Positions 48,174 to 57,619 of a DNA stretch of 64,000 nucleotides are shown here, piece by piece. Below the pieces are notes generated by a model that saw only the letters and a list, made by a program, of their open reading frames with translations, did not search any database and was not told the DNA's origin. The stretch comes from Rhodopseudomonas palustris. Lineage in GTDB: Bacteria > Pseudomonadota > Alphaproteobacteria > Rhizobiales > Xanthobacteraceae. A program made the position numbers and the translations under genes. The stretch is from contig NZ_QKQS01000023.1 of assembly GCF_003226555.1 (NCBI RefSeq), positions 313,164 through 377,163 of the forward strand, written 5' to 3'. Position 1 is the stretch's first letter. Every line of letters starts with the position of its first letter.

Positions 48174-49102
48174 TGAGCAACGATCCAAAACAGTGGCTGG
48201 TCGGGATCGTCGGCTACGGCGAGGTCGGCAAGATTCTCGCCGAGGATCTGCGCGCCCAGGGCGTCAAGGTCGCGGCTTATGACGTCAAGCTGAACGACGA
48301 TCGCGGTGCGCCGCTGCGAGAGCACGCCAGCCGCCACGGCGTGACGCTGACGGCGTCGCATGCCGAGCTTGCGGCCCGCAGCGATTTCATCATCTCGGCG
48401 GTGACGGCGAGCCAGACCGTCGCGGTGGCGGAAGCCTGCGCCGGCGCCATCAATCAGGGCACCTGGTTCCTCGATTTCAACTCGGCCTCGCCCGGTGCCA
48501 AGCAGCGCGCGGCGGCGCAGATCGACGGCGCCCAGGGGCGTTATGTCGAAGGCGCGGTGATGACCTCGGTGCCGCCGTATCGCATCAAGGTGCCGCTGCT
48601 GCTCGGCGGCGCGCACGCGGCCGAGCTGGCGCCGCTGCTCAATGCGCTCGGCTTCGCCGCCAAGCCGGCCAGCGATAGGCTCGGCGTCGCCTCGGCGACC
48701 AAGATGTGCCGCAGCATCATGATCAAGGGGCTGGAGGCGATGGTGATCGAGAGCTTCACCACCGCCCGTGCCTACGGCGTCGAGGACGCGGTGATCGCTT
48801 CGCTGCAAGAGACGTTTCCGTCGATCGATTGGGAGAAGCAGAGCGCCTATTTCTTCCAGCGCGTCATCGAACACGGCCGCCGCCGCGCCGAGGAAGTCCG
48901 TGAAGTCGCCGAAACCGTGCGCGAGGCCGGGCTGACGCCATGGTCGGCGCAGGGCACCGCCGAGCGGCAGGCGTGGGTGGCGGACCTGTCGGATGAAGGA
49001 TTGTTCGGAAAGCGCGGCGACGATGCTTTCGCGCGCAGTGCGGATTGGCGGACCGAGGCGGATCGGATTCTGGCGAAGGTGAAGGACAACAAGAAATCAT
49101 GA
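48173..49102 (+). CDS. NAD(P)-dependent oxidoreductase with DUF1932 domain, role in the pathway unknown
   Basis: 309 residues. The N-terminal Rossmann fold is of the 6-phosphogluconate/3-hydroxyisobutyrate dehydrogenase type, with the nucleotide loop GIVGYGEVGKILA (residues 11-23), a substrate-side strand ending in the SASPG turn, and the conserved lysine in ATKMCRSIMIKGLEAM. A C-terminal helical DUF1932 domain follows. It is translationally coupled to ligK (TGATG). No step of the standard 4,5-cleavage pathway needs a second dehydrogenase beyond ligC, so it may handle a side product, an alternative substrate such as gallate or a methoxylated relative, or the fate of an oxo-acid. This is not resolved by sequence. 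Confidence 0.82.
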   Translation: MSNDPKQWLVGIVGYGEVGKILAEDLRAQGVKVAAYDVKLNDDRGAPLREHASRHGVTLTASHAELAARSDFIISAVTASQTVAVAEACAGAINQGTWFLDFNSASPGAKQRAAAQIDGAQGRYVEGAVMTSVPPYRIKVPLLLGGAHAAELAPLLNALGFAAKPASDRLGVASATKMCRSIMIKGLEAMVIESFTTARAYGVEDAVIASLQETFPSIDWEKQSAYFFQRVIEHGRRRAEEVREVAETVREAGLTPWSAQGTAERQAWVADLSDEGLFGKRGDDAFARSADWRTEADRILAKVKDNKKS

Positions 49103-49120
49103 GGCCGCGGCGCTGATGGC

Positions 49121-49291
49121 ACCCCTCCCCCCCCTTGCGGGGAGGGTCGCATAGGTGGCCTTCGGCCACCGTTGATGAGAAATACGCCGATGCTTTGCAT
49201 CGGCTACGGCGAAGCGGAGGCCGGGGTGGGGGGCCACGGGCACTGTGCTCGCGGCCCCCACCCCCGACCCCTCCCCGCAAGGGGGAGGGGA
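49121..49291. repeat. Dispersed palindromic repeat, family C copy 2
   Basis: Outer arms acccctcccccccc...aaggggga; it contains ccttgcggggagggtcgc, an internal ggtggccttcggccacc hairpin, and ends with ctccccgcaagggggaggggag. Lies between the DUF1932 gene and ligI. Confidence 0.75.
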
Positions 49292-49371
49292 GATGAGAGA
49301 CCGAGGCTGAACACGAACTGACTTCAACTAGCGCTCAATGCAACGCGCGCTGATTTGAGACGAGTAACGGA

Positions 49372-50286
49372 ATGACCTTCGAAAAGACCCCCGGCTGGCT
49401 CGACTGGTACCAAGGCCCGTCGAAGCCGACCTTCAAGGTGCCGGCGGGCGCCGTGGACGCGCATTGCCACGTGTTCGGGCCGGGCGACGAGTTTCCGTTT
49501 GCGCCGGAGCGCAAATACACGCCGTGCGACGCGTCGAAGCAGCAGCTCTACGCGCTGCGCGACCACCTCGGCTTTTCCCGCAACGTCGTGGTGCAAGCGA
49601 CCTGCCATGGCGCCGACAACCGGGCGATGGTCGATGCGCTGGTGAATTCGGGCGGCAAGGCCCGCGGCGTCGCCACGGTTCGCCGCAGCGTCACCGATGC
49701 CGAGCTGCAGGCGATGCACGACGCCGGCGTGCGCGGCGTACGGTTCAATTTCGTGAAACGGCTGGTCGATTTCACCCCGAAGGACGAACTGGTCGAAATC
49801 GCCGAGCGCATCAAGCAGCTCGGCTGGCACGTCGTGATCTATTTCGAGGCGGTCGATCTGCCCGAGCTGTGGGATTTCTTCACCGCGCTGCCGACCACCG
49901 TGGTGGTTGACCATATGGGCCGGCCCGACGTCACCAAGCCGGTCGATGGCCCGGAATTCGGACTGTTCGTCAAGTTCATGCGCGAGCACGGCAATGTCTG
50001 GTCGAAGGTGAGCTGCCCGGAGCGGCTGTCGGTGTCCGGCCCCCCGGCGCTGAACGGCGAACCAACCGCCTACCGCGACGTGATCCCGTTCGCCCGCCGC
50101 ATCGTCGAGACCTTCCCGGACCGCGTGCTGTGGGGAACCGACTGGCCGCACCCGAATCTGAAGGACCACATGCCGGACGACGGCCTGCTGGTCGACTTCA
50201 TCCCCCACATCGCAACCGCGCCGGAACTTCAACGTAAACTACTGGTCGACAACCCGATGCGGCTGTATTGGCCGGAGGAGAAGTAA
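49372..50286 (+). CDS. ligI: 2-pyrone-4,6-dicarboxylate hydrolase
   Basis: 304 residues, amidohydrolase-2 family. It opens 2-pyrone-4,6-dicarboxylate to 4-oxalomesaconate. Metal-site motifs are DAHCHVFGPG (residues 29-38), VVDHMGRPD and GTDWPHPN, as in LigI, which works without a tightly bound metal despite the fold. ATG 49372 has a poor ribosome binding site. It is the first gene after a 269-bp gap that is mostly repeat sequence, and is followed by another repeat before ligA. Confidence 0.94.
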   Translation: MTFEKTPGWLDWYQGPSKPTFKVPAGAVDAHCHVFGPGDEFPFAPERKYTPCDASKQQLYALRDHLGFSRNVVVQATCHGADNRAMVDALVNSGGKARGVATVRRSVTDAELQAMHDAGVRGVRFNFVKRLVDFTPKDELVEIAERIKQLGWHVVIYFEAVDLPELWDFFTALPTTVVVDHMGRPDVTKPVDGPEFGLFVKFMREHGNVWSKVSCPERLSVSGPPALNGEPTAYRDVIPFARRIVETFPDRVLWGTDWPHPNLKDHMPDDGLLVDFIPHIATAPELQRKLLVDNPMRLYWPEEK

Positions 50287-50294
50287 TTCACCGC

Positions 50295-50378
50295 CGTCAT
50301 TGCGAGCGAAGCGAAGCAATCCAGAGTCCCGAGCACTGAGCTGGATTGCTTCGTCGGCTTCGCCTCCTCGCAATGACG
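50295..50378. repeat. Dispersed palindromic repeat, family A copy 2
   Basis: cgtcattgcgagcgaagcgaagcaatccag at the left and ctggattgcttcg...cctcctcgcaatgacg at the right are inverted; nearly the whole 124-bp ligI-ligA gap is this element. Confidence 0.9.
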
Positions 50379-50410
50379 AACCATAACCGAGTTCCAGAGG
50401 AGACCCCACC

Positions 50411-51654
<1,244 letters not shown>

Positions 51655-51655
51655 C

Positions 51656-52615
51656 ATGGCAAAATCGATCAAGGTCGCGCTCGCGGGAGCGGGCGCGTTC
51701 GGCATCAAGCATCTCGACGGCATCAAGAACATCGACGGCGTCGAGGTGGTGTCGCTGATCGGGCGCCGGCTGGAGCCGACCCAGGCAGTCGCCAAGAAGT
51801 ACGGTATCGCGCACGTCTCGACCGAACTGTCCGACGCGCTGGCGATCAAAGAGGTCGATGCGGTCATCCTGTGCACCCCGACCCAGATGCACGCGCAGCA
51901 GGGCATCGACTGTTTGCGCGCCGGCAAGCACGTCCAGATCGAAATCCCGCTGGCGGACTCGCTGAAGGATGCGCAAGCGGTGGTCGATCTGCAGAAACAG
52001 ACCGGGCTGGTGGCGATGGCCGGCCACACCCGCCGCTTCAATCCGAGCCATCAGTACGTGCACAAGAAGATCAAGGCCGGCGAGCTGAACATCCAGCAGA
52101 TGGATGTGCAGACCTACTTCTTCCGCCGCACCAACATGAACGCGCTCGGCCAGCCGCGGAGCTGGACCGATCATCTACTCTGGCACCACGCCGCCCACAC
52201 CGTCGACCTGTTCGCCTATCAGGCCGGCTCGCCGATCGTGAAGGCCAACGCCGTGCAGGGCCCGATCCATCCCGATCTCGGCATCGCGATGGACATGTCG
52301 ATCCAGCTCAAGGCGGCGAGCGGCGCGATCTGCACGCTGTCGCTGTCGTTCAACAACGACGGCCCGCTCGGCACCTTCTTCCGCTACATCTGCGACAACG
52401 GCACCTACATCGCCCGCTACGACGATCTGGTGAACGGCAAGGAAGAGAAGATCGACGTCTCCAAGGTCGATGTCTCGATGAACGGCATCGAGCTGCAGGA
52501 CCGCGAGTTCTTCGCCGCGATCCGCGAAGGCCGCGAGCCGAATTCGTCCGTCGCCCAGGTGCTGCCGTGCTACCAGGTGCTGCACGACCTCGATCAACAG
52601 CTCGCCAAGGGCTGA
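51656..52615 (+). CDS. ligC: 4-carboxy-2-hydroxymuconate-6-semialdehyde dehydrogenase
   Basis: A 319-residue Gfo/Idh/MocA-family dehydrogenase. Oxidises the hemiacetal form of the LigAB product to 2-pyrone-4,6-dicarboxylate with NADP+. The nucleotide loop is ALAGAGAFGIKHLDGI (residues 9-24), followed by the Gfo motif IPLADSLKDA (in place of EKP) and AGHTRRFNPSH; HLLWHHAAHTVDLF provides the active-site histidines. It is the last gene of the cluster; a strong terminator begins 36 bp later. Confidence 0.93.
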   Translation: MAKSIKVALAGAGAFGIKHLDGIKNIDGVEVVSLIGRRLEPTQAVAKKYGIAHVSTELSDALAIKEVDAVILCTPTQMHAQQGIDCLRAGKHVQIEIPLADSLKDAQAVVDLQKQTGLVAMAGHTRRFNPSHQYVHKKIKAGELNIQQMDVQTYFFRRTNMNALGQPRSWTDHLLWHHAAHTVDLFAYQAGSPIVKANAVQGPIHPDLGIAMDMSIQLKAASGAICTLSLSFNNDGPLGTFFRYICDNGTYIARYDDLVNGKEEKIDVSKVDVSMNGIELQDREFFAAIREGREPNSSVAQVLPCYQVLHDLDQQLAKG

Positions 52616-52650
52616 TCTTCCGCGTTCGGTTCGCCGCATCGCAGTTCAAC

Positions 52651-52675
52651 GGCCGGGCTCGTCCCGGCCATTTTT
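52651..52675 (+). terminator. Rho-independent terminator of the protocatechuate operon
   Basis: Perfect 7-bp GC stem ggccggg-ctcgt-cccggcc followed by attttt, just after ligC. Confidence 0.88.
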
Positions 52676-52802
52676 GCGTTGGCGCGACGGAACATCTTCC
52701 CGACCGCCGCCCGGCCTTGTGTTTCCAAAGCGGAACCTTAGCTGCATCACGACGGTTGTCTCTGCAGATCACCGAGACATTCCTGTCAGGCGGAGGATGC
52801 AG

Positions 52803-53201
52803 ATGCAGAAGCGCAAGTCCTTGTGGTCATCGGGCGGCCGGGCCGTCGCGATTCTGACCGCCGTGGCGCTGGCCGTGCCGGCGCTCGAGCCCGCCGCGGC
52901 CTTCGCCGCATCTCCCAGCAGACAGCAAACCGCCGCTCCGGCGGCCGAGGCCGCACCGCTGACCGACGTCAGCGCGCGGAAGCGGCGTCATGTGAGGCGC
53001 GGCGGCAATGGCGGTGCGGCAGCCGCGGCGGCTTTCGCCGGAATCGTCGGCACCATCGGGGCGATCGCCGCCGCCCAGGCACAGCGCGACGCTTATGAAA
53101 GCCGGTACCGCTACTACTATGGGGCGGGCCCGGGATATTACGGGGGGCCGCGCTATTATGGCGCACCTTACGGCCCACGACCGTACTACTACGGCTACTA
53201 A
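52803..53201 (+). CDS. Small exported Gly/Tyr-rich protein of unknown function
   Basis: 132 residues. A basic N terminus and long hydrophobic signal (to about residue 36, ...AAAFAA), a polar region with RKRRHVRRG, a central Ala-rich hydrophobic helix (about 75-92, AAAAFAGIVGTIGAIAAA), and a C-terminal tail of Tyr/Gly/Pro repeats (YYGAGPGYYGGPRYYG...YYYGY). Related proteins in rhizobia are unassigned envelope proteins with a glycine-zipper-like helix. Two ATGs (52797, 52803) share the GGAGG ribosome binding site; 52803 has better spacing. Confidence 0.75.
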   Translation: MQKRKSLWSSGGRAVAILTAVALAVPALEPAAAFAASPSRQQTAAPAAEAAPLTDVSARKRRHVRRGGNGGAAAAAAFAGIVGTIGAIAAAQAQRDAYESRYRYYYGAGPGYYGGPRYYGAPYGPRPYYYGY

Positions 53202-53301
53202 ACGCCGGAAGGGGCGCTCAGGCGTGGTCCATCCTTCAAACCCGACATCGCGCCTGAGTTGTGTTTATACCGCTGACATCGAAATCAGCTAGGCTTTGGA
53301 C

Positions 53302-53697
53302 ATGGCTGATTCGCTCGACCGCCTCTACCAGGCCGTGCTCGCGGCGCGGGATCTCGATCCGGCGACATCGCGAACGGCTCGGCTGTTTCAACGCGGGTCC
53401 GGCAAGATGGCCAAGAAGCTGGCCGAAGAAGCAATCGAGGTGGTGATCGACGCCGTCAACGGGAACCGCGACGCGGTGGTCCGCGAAAGCGCCGATCTGC
53501 TCTACAATCTCACCGTGCTGTGGGCTTCAGCCGGCGTCCGCCCCGAAGACGTCTGGGCCGAGATGCGCCGCCGCGAGAATCTGCTCGGCATCGCCGAAAA
53601 GCTGCCGAAATCCCGTATCAGCAAGCCGCCGACGCCGCCCGCCCCTCGCCGGCCAGTCGTCTTGCAGGACGCCCGCGCGGTCCGCAAGCGTCGGTGA
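53302..53697 (+). CDS. hisE: Phosphoribosyl-ATP pyrophosphatase (stand-alone HisE)
   Basis: 131 residues. The MazG-like all-helical pyrophosphohydrolase domain (about 5-95) includes KKLAEEAIEVVIDAVN and VRESADLLYNLTVLW, with the Glu/Asp metal ligands of HisE, which hydrolyses phosphoribosyl-ATP to phosphoribosyl-AMP in histidine synthesis. The last 25-30 residues are an extra Pro/Arg-rich tail (KPPTPPAPRRP...RKRR) not needed for the fold. No other his genes adjoin, so this may be a second copy. Confidence 0.9.
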   Translation: MADSLDRLYQAVLAARDLDPATSRTARLFQRGSGKMAKKLAEEAIEVVIDAVNGNRDAVVRESADLLYNLTVLWASAGVRPEDVWAEMRRRENLLGIAEKLPKSRISKPPTPPAPRRPVVLQDARAVRKRR

Positions 53698-53796
53698 CCC
53701 TCGCTTTTCCATCTCCCGCACTTCAACCGCCGTTCTTCGGCATCTGTGCTTTTTACGGCATGGACAAACCAGTGACGGAATGGTTGATCGCGCCCC

Positions 53797-54378
53797 ATGC
53801 TGCGCAAAATTTACGACTGGTGCATCGACGCCGCCCACAAACCCTACGCCCTTTGGATTCTCGGGCTGGTGTCGTTCGCGGAGAGCTCGTTCTTTCCGGT
53901 GCCGCCGGACGTGATGCTGATCCCGATGTCGCTGGCGCGACCACAGCGCGCCTGGTTCTACGCGGCGCTGTGCACCGTCACGTCGGTGGCGGGCGGCGTG
54001 GTCGGCTACGCGATCGGCGCATTGCTGTACGACTCGGTCGGGCACTGGCTGATCCAGCTCTACGGCTATGCCGACAAGGTCGAGGCATTCCGCGCGGGTT
54101 ACGCCGAATGGGGTGCCTGGATCATCCTGCTCAAGGGCCTCACTCCGATCCCCTACAAGCTGGTCACCATTACGTCGGGCTTTGCCGGCTACGATGTCTG
54201 GCTGTTCATCCTGTTCTCGATCATCGCCCGCGGCGGCCGGTTCTTCATCGTGGCGGTCGTGCTGAACCGCTATGGCGTGGTGATCCGCGAGCAGATCGAA
54301 AAACGGCTCGGAATGTGGGTGACGATCGGCGCGGTGCTGCTGGTGGCCGGCTTCGTCATCGCTTTGAAGCTCGTCTAG
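53797..54378 (+). CDS. YqaA-family (DedA/VTT-type) inner-membrane protein
   Basis: 193 residues, about four to five membrane segments. The pattern SFAESSFFPVPPDVMLIPMSLA near the N terminus (Glu plus PxPPDxxL) and LKGLTPIPYKLVTITSGFAG in the middle identify the YqaA branch of the SNARE-associated/VTT superfamily, related to lipid scramblases and proton-coupled transporters. Cellular role undefined. Free-standing gene, 99 bp after hisE. Confidence 0.88.
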   Translation: MLRKIYDWCIDAAHKPYALWILGLVSFAESSFFPVPPDVMLIPMSLARPQRAWFYAALCTVTSVAGGVVGYAIGALLYDSVGHWLIQLYGYADKVEAFRAGYAEWGAWIILLKGLTPIPYKLVTITSGFAGYDVWLFILFSIIARGGRFFIVAVVLNRYGVVIREQIEKRLGMWVTIGAVLLVAGFVIALKLV

Positions 54379-54427
54379 CATCGGCGAACCGGCTTCTCTC
54401 CGCCGGCGCATCGGCGTAGGCTGGGCC

Positions 54428-55027
54428 ATGCCCATTTCGAACCGCATGTCGCGCCGGTGTTTCGTGCCGCGAAGCGTTGTCTTTGCCGCCGCGGCGGTGC
54501 TCGCAACTGTCCTGTCGGTGGCGTCCGCTGCCGCACAACATATTGCGCCTTCACCACCGCCAGCCGATCAGCCGTCACCAGCCCCTGCCCCCTCGCACTC
54601 GGACAATCCTGGGCTGGTCAACGAAATCAAAAAACTGCTGAAGACGCCGTCATCGCTGTTGCCGTCGACGTCGCTGCTGCCTTCGTTCGGTCGCGACAGC
54701 AAAGACACACCGACGCCACCGGCACCGACCACGCCGCCGCAAGCGGCGTCACCGGCGCCAGCGCCACCCCCTCCGACCCCACAATCGTTGCCGATGGTGC
54801 CGGAGGTGGTCGGAGGGCATCAGATCTGCCCGGTGGTGCAGGGCAGCGGACCTGATTGTCAGGCGGCCGCCGATATTCTGTGCCGGTCGAAGGGCTACCG
54901 CCTCGGCAAGAGCCTGGGCGTCGACTCCACTGAGAAGTGCTCGGCTAAGGTTCTGATCCCCGGCCGGTCGCGCCAGCCAGGCGATTGCCGCACCGAAAAT
55001 TTCGTCACACGGGCATGGTGCCAGTAG
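54428..55027 (+). CDS. Exported Pro-rich protein with conserved Cys domain, function unknown
   Basis: 199 residues. A signal peptide (about 15-36, ...VASAAAQ) is followed by a long Pro/Ala/Ser/Thr linker (40-125) and a compact C-terminal domain of about 70 residues with six cysteines (HQICPVVQ, DCQAAADILCRSKGY, EKCSAKV, DCRTENFVTRAWCQ), probably disulfide-bonded. Similar alphaproteobacterial proteins are annotated hypothetical. The linker length suggests it spans the periplasm or wall. Starts 49 bp after the YqaA gene on the same strand. Confidence 0.75.
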   Translation: MPISNRMSRRCFVPRSVVFAAAAVLATVLSVASAAAQHIAPSPPPADQPSPAPAPSHSDNPGLVNEIKKLLKTPSSLLPSTSLLPSFGRDSKDTPTPPAPTTPPQAASPAPAPPPPTPQSLPMVPEVVGGHQICPVVQGSGPDCQAAADILCRSKGYRLGKSLGVDSTEKCSAKVLIPGRSRQPGDCRTENFVTRAWCQ

Positions 55028-55171
55028 TCGCGGTTGATCACTGCGGCGAAACGTACGCCCCGTGTCGAAAGGCGCCGAATTCGCCAAATCCCAGCTTGCA
55101 GGTCGGTTCCTCGCTTGCTTTTGTGTCGGCGCGGCCGCGCCGCCAAACACAACAAACAAGGAGAAACTCGA

Positions 55172-56140
55172 ATGCCCATGCCTGCATTGTTCAAGGGCCG
55201 CCTCTCGGTCCCGGTGATCGGCTCACCGCTGTTCATTATTTCGGGTCCCGAGCTGGTGATCGCGCAATGCAAGGCCGGCGTGGTCGGGTCGTTTCCGGCG
55301 CTCAACGCGCGGCCCGCCGCACTGCTCGACGAGTGGCTGCATCAGATCAAGGAAGAGCTCGCCGCCTACGACAAGGCGCATCCTGAGCGTCCGTCGGCGC
55401 CGTTCGCGGTCAACCAGATCGTGCACAAATCCAACAACCGGCTCGATGCCGACCTCGCGCTTTGTGAGAAGCACAAGGTGCCGATGCTGATCACCTCGCT
55501 CGGCGCCCGCGAAGAGCTGAACCAGGCCGCGCATAATTGGGGCGGCATCGTATTCCACGACGTCATCAACCAGAAGTTCGCCCACAAGGCAGTCGAGAAG
55601 GGCGCCGACGGCCTGATCCTGGTGGCGGCCGGCGCCGGCGGCCATGCCGGCATGCAGTCGCCGTTCGCCTTCGTCACCGAAACGCGCGCCTGGTACACCG
55701 GCCCGATCGCCCTGTCCGGCGCGATCGCCAATGGCCGCGCGATCCGCGCCGCCCGCATGCTCGGCGCCGATTTCGCCTATATCGGCTCGGCCTTCATCGC
55801 CACCAAGGAGGCCAACGCGGTCGAGCGCTACAAGGAGATGATCACCACCTCGGGCGCCGACGACATTGTGTATTCCAACCTGTTCACCGGCGTGCACGGC
55901 AACTACCTGAAACCGTCGATCGTCGCGGCCGGCATGGACCCGGACAATCTCGAACAGTCCGATCCGTCGAAGATGAATTTCGGCACCGACGAATCCGGCG
56001 AGCGCGCCAAGCCGAAGGCCTGGAAGGAAATCTGGGGTGCGGGTCAGGGCATCGGCAGCATCAACCAGGTGCTGCCGGCCGGCGAACTGGTCGCCCGCTT
56101 CAAGAAGGAATACGACGAGGCGATCGACCCGCCGCTGTGA
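55172..56140 (+). CDS. Nitronate monooxygenase-family FMN oxidoreductase
   Basis: 322 residues, FMN-binding TIM barrel of the 2-nitropropane dioxygenase/NMO superfamily: PVIGSPLFIISGPELVIAQC, GLILVAAGAGGHAG (phosphate-side loop) and GADFAYIGSAFIATKEA (the FMN phosphate-binding strand). The canonical class I NMO His is not evident, so denitration of nitroalkanes is not assured; enoyl reductase-like or detoxification roles are possible. ATG 55172 is supported by AAGGAGA; an upstream frame extension has no homology. A palindromic repeat and a thioesterase gene follow. Confidence 0.87.
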   Translation: MPMPALFKGRLSVPVIGSPLFIISGPELVIAQCKAGVVGSFPALNARPAALLDEWLHQIKEELAAYDKAHPERPSAPFAVNQIVHKSNNRLDADLALCEKHKVPMLITSLGAREELNQAAHNWGGIVFHDVINQKFAHKAVEKGADGLILVAAGAGGHAGMQSPFAFVTETRAWYTGPIALSGAIANGRAIRAARMLGADFAYIGSAFIATKEANAVERYKEMITTSGADDIVYSNLFTGVHGNYLKPSIVAAGMDPDNLEQSDPSKMNFGTDESGERAKPKAWKEIWGAGQGIGSINQVLPAGELVARFKKEYDEAIDPPL

Positions 56141-56170
56141 GGCGATAACTGCCGCCCCCTCCTCACTCCG

Positions 56171-56250
56171 GTCATTGCGAGGCGTGAAACGACGAAGCAA
56201 TCCAGCCCAGGTATGGTGCGCTGGATTGCTTCGCTTCGCCCGCAATGACG
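56171..56250. repeat. Dispersed palindromic repeat, family A copy 3
   Basis: gtcattgcga and cgcaatgac at the ends, with gaagcaatccag and ctggattgcttc inside; same architecture as 10908 and 50295. Confidence 0.9.
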
Positions 56251-56294
56251 AGGGAGGCTTCGATCTCGACAGCTCAGTTCGTGGACATCACCGC

Positions 56295-57068
56295 ATGGAC
56301 GCCATCTACCGCATCGACGGCACCAACATCGAAACCAGCCCGAACGCCGCGGGACCGTGGGACCCGACCATGCAGCACGGCTCGCCGCCGTCGGCCCTCG
56401 TCACCTTTCTGGCCGAGCAGATCCCGACGCCGTCGCCGATGCAGATCGCGCGCGTCACCGTCGACCTGTTGCGACCGGTGCCGGTGGCGCCGCTGACCTA
56501 CCAGACCGAGGTGCTGCGCGAAGGCCGCAAGATCCAGCTTTGCGCCGTGCGGCTGCTGTCGCAGGGCGTCGTCGTGGTCGGCGCCACGGTGCTGAAGATC
56601 CGCGTCGCGCCCCCCGATCTGCCGGACGATATCGAACATCCGCCGCTCGACGTGCCGCATCCAGATGACTGCCAGGTGCTCGACCCTGGCTTCACCCGCA
56701 ACCCGTTCGTCGGCGGCATGTCGCTACGCAAAGTTTATGGCGGATTCGGCGAGATCGGCCCGGGCGCGACCTGGTATCGGGCCGACCGGGCGCTGATCGA
56801 CGGGCAGCCGACGTCGCAGGCGATGCGTGCGGTGGTCGCCTCCGACTTCAGCAACGCCACCTCGTCGATCCTCGACTTCAAGCACTGGACCTTCATCAAC
56901 GCCGACCTCAACGTGTTCTTCGCGCGGCAGCCGGTTGGCGACTGGGTGCTGCTGAACTCCGAGATGTGGCTGGGCCCCGACGGTGCCGGCATCGCGTCGT
57001 CGAAACTCGCCGACACCCAAGGTTACTTCGGTCGCGCGATCCAGAATCTGGTCGTCGAACAGCGCTGA
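56295..57068 (+). CDS. Acyl-CoA thioesterase-like protein (double hot-dog, TesB-type)
   Basis: 257 residues with two hot-dog domains. The N-terminal half contains MQHGSPPSALVTFLAEQ and RVTVDLLRPVPVAPLTYQTEVLREGRKIQL, typical of the thioesterase-like 4HBT_3/TesB group; the C-terminal half has HWTFINADLNVFFARQPVGDWVLLNSEMWLGPDGAG with the Asp/Gln-type active-site region. Probably hydrolyses an acyl-CoA; substrate unknown. The frame opens at 56037, but ATG 56295 begins the conserved region. Confidence 0.83.
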   Translation: MDAIYRIDGTNIETSPNAAGPWDPTMQHGSPPSALVTFLAEQIPTPSPMQIARVTVDLLRPVPVAPLTYQTEVLREGRKIQLCAVRLLSQGVVVVGATVLKIRVAPPDLPDDIEHPPLDVPHPDDCQVLDPGFTRNPFVGGMSLRKVYGGFGEIGPGATWYRADRALIDGQPTSQAMRAVVASDFSNATSSILDFKHWTFINADLNVFFARQPVGDWVLLNSEMWLGPDGAGIASSKLADTQGYFGRAIQNLVVEQR

Positions 57069-57134
57069 TCGGAATGTGAGTGCCGGGGACCGGTCCACGT
57101 ATGTTGACGAGGCCATCCGGTCGCGAGAATCGGC

Positions 57135-57150
57135 TTAACACCTCATTAAC
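57135..57150. promoter_or_regulatory. CtrA binding site (perfect TTAA-N7-TTAAC)
   Basis: ttaa-cacctca-ttaac, exactly the cell-cycle regulator CtrA consensus, about 97 bp upstream of the small gene at 57247. No other perfect copy was found in the window. Confidence 0.65.
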
Positions 57151-57246
57151 CATGTTCGCCCAACAATAGAGCTGCCGCGATACGGGGCTCCGTCGATGAC
57201 CGATCCTGCATCGTAGGCGTACACCACAGGCCAGGTGGACGTCGCC

Positions 57247-57501
57247 ATGCTGTATGTCCAAAAGACTTCCGCGACCCTCGACGAACTTCGTATCCGGGTC
57301 GCTCACGCGCTGCATCGCCATCCGCTGTGCCGCGACGTGCGCTTCGACATCGTCGCGACGCCGCGTACCCGCAAGGGCGGCAACTGGACGATCAGCATCC
57401 AGTCGGTCGCGCCCGACGCGCTGTGGGAAGCTTCCGAAATCATCGCTGATATTCAGGAGGCCTATGAGCTCATCGAGATGCCGATGTACGCGGCAGCCTG
57501 A
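57247..57501 (+). CDS. Small conserved protein of unknown function
   Basis: 84 residues, no signal peptide or membrane helix; an alpha/beta pattern with RVAHALHRHPLCRDVRFDIVATPR and a strand TGGNWTISIQ-like segment (GGNWTISIQSV), ending in an acidic helix (DIQEAYELIEM). No recognised domain. An in-frame GTG at 57235 is an alternative start. The upstream CtrA box suggests cell-cycle-timed expression. Next gene starts 118 bp later. Confidence 0.7.
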   Translation: MLYVQKTSATLDELRIRVAHALHRHPLCRDVRFDIVATPRTRKGGNWTISIQSVAPDALWEASEIIADIQEAYELIEMPMYAAA

Positions 57502-57619
57502 TCGACCGGCCCGGGGCCAAGCGCCCCGCGGAACTGCTCATAGCTCGCACTAACAGCCATATTTCCTCTGCATTCTTGCGCGATACGAGCAGCCGTTCGT
57601 CGCCGCGACGGAGATCAGC

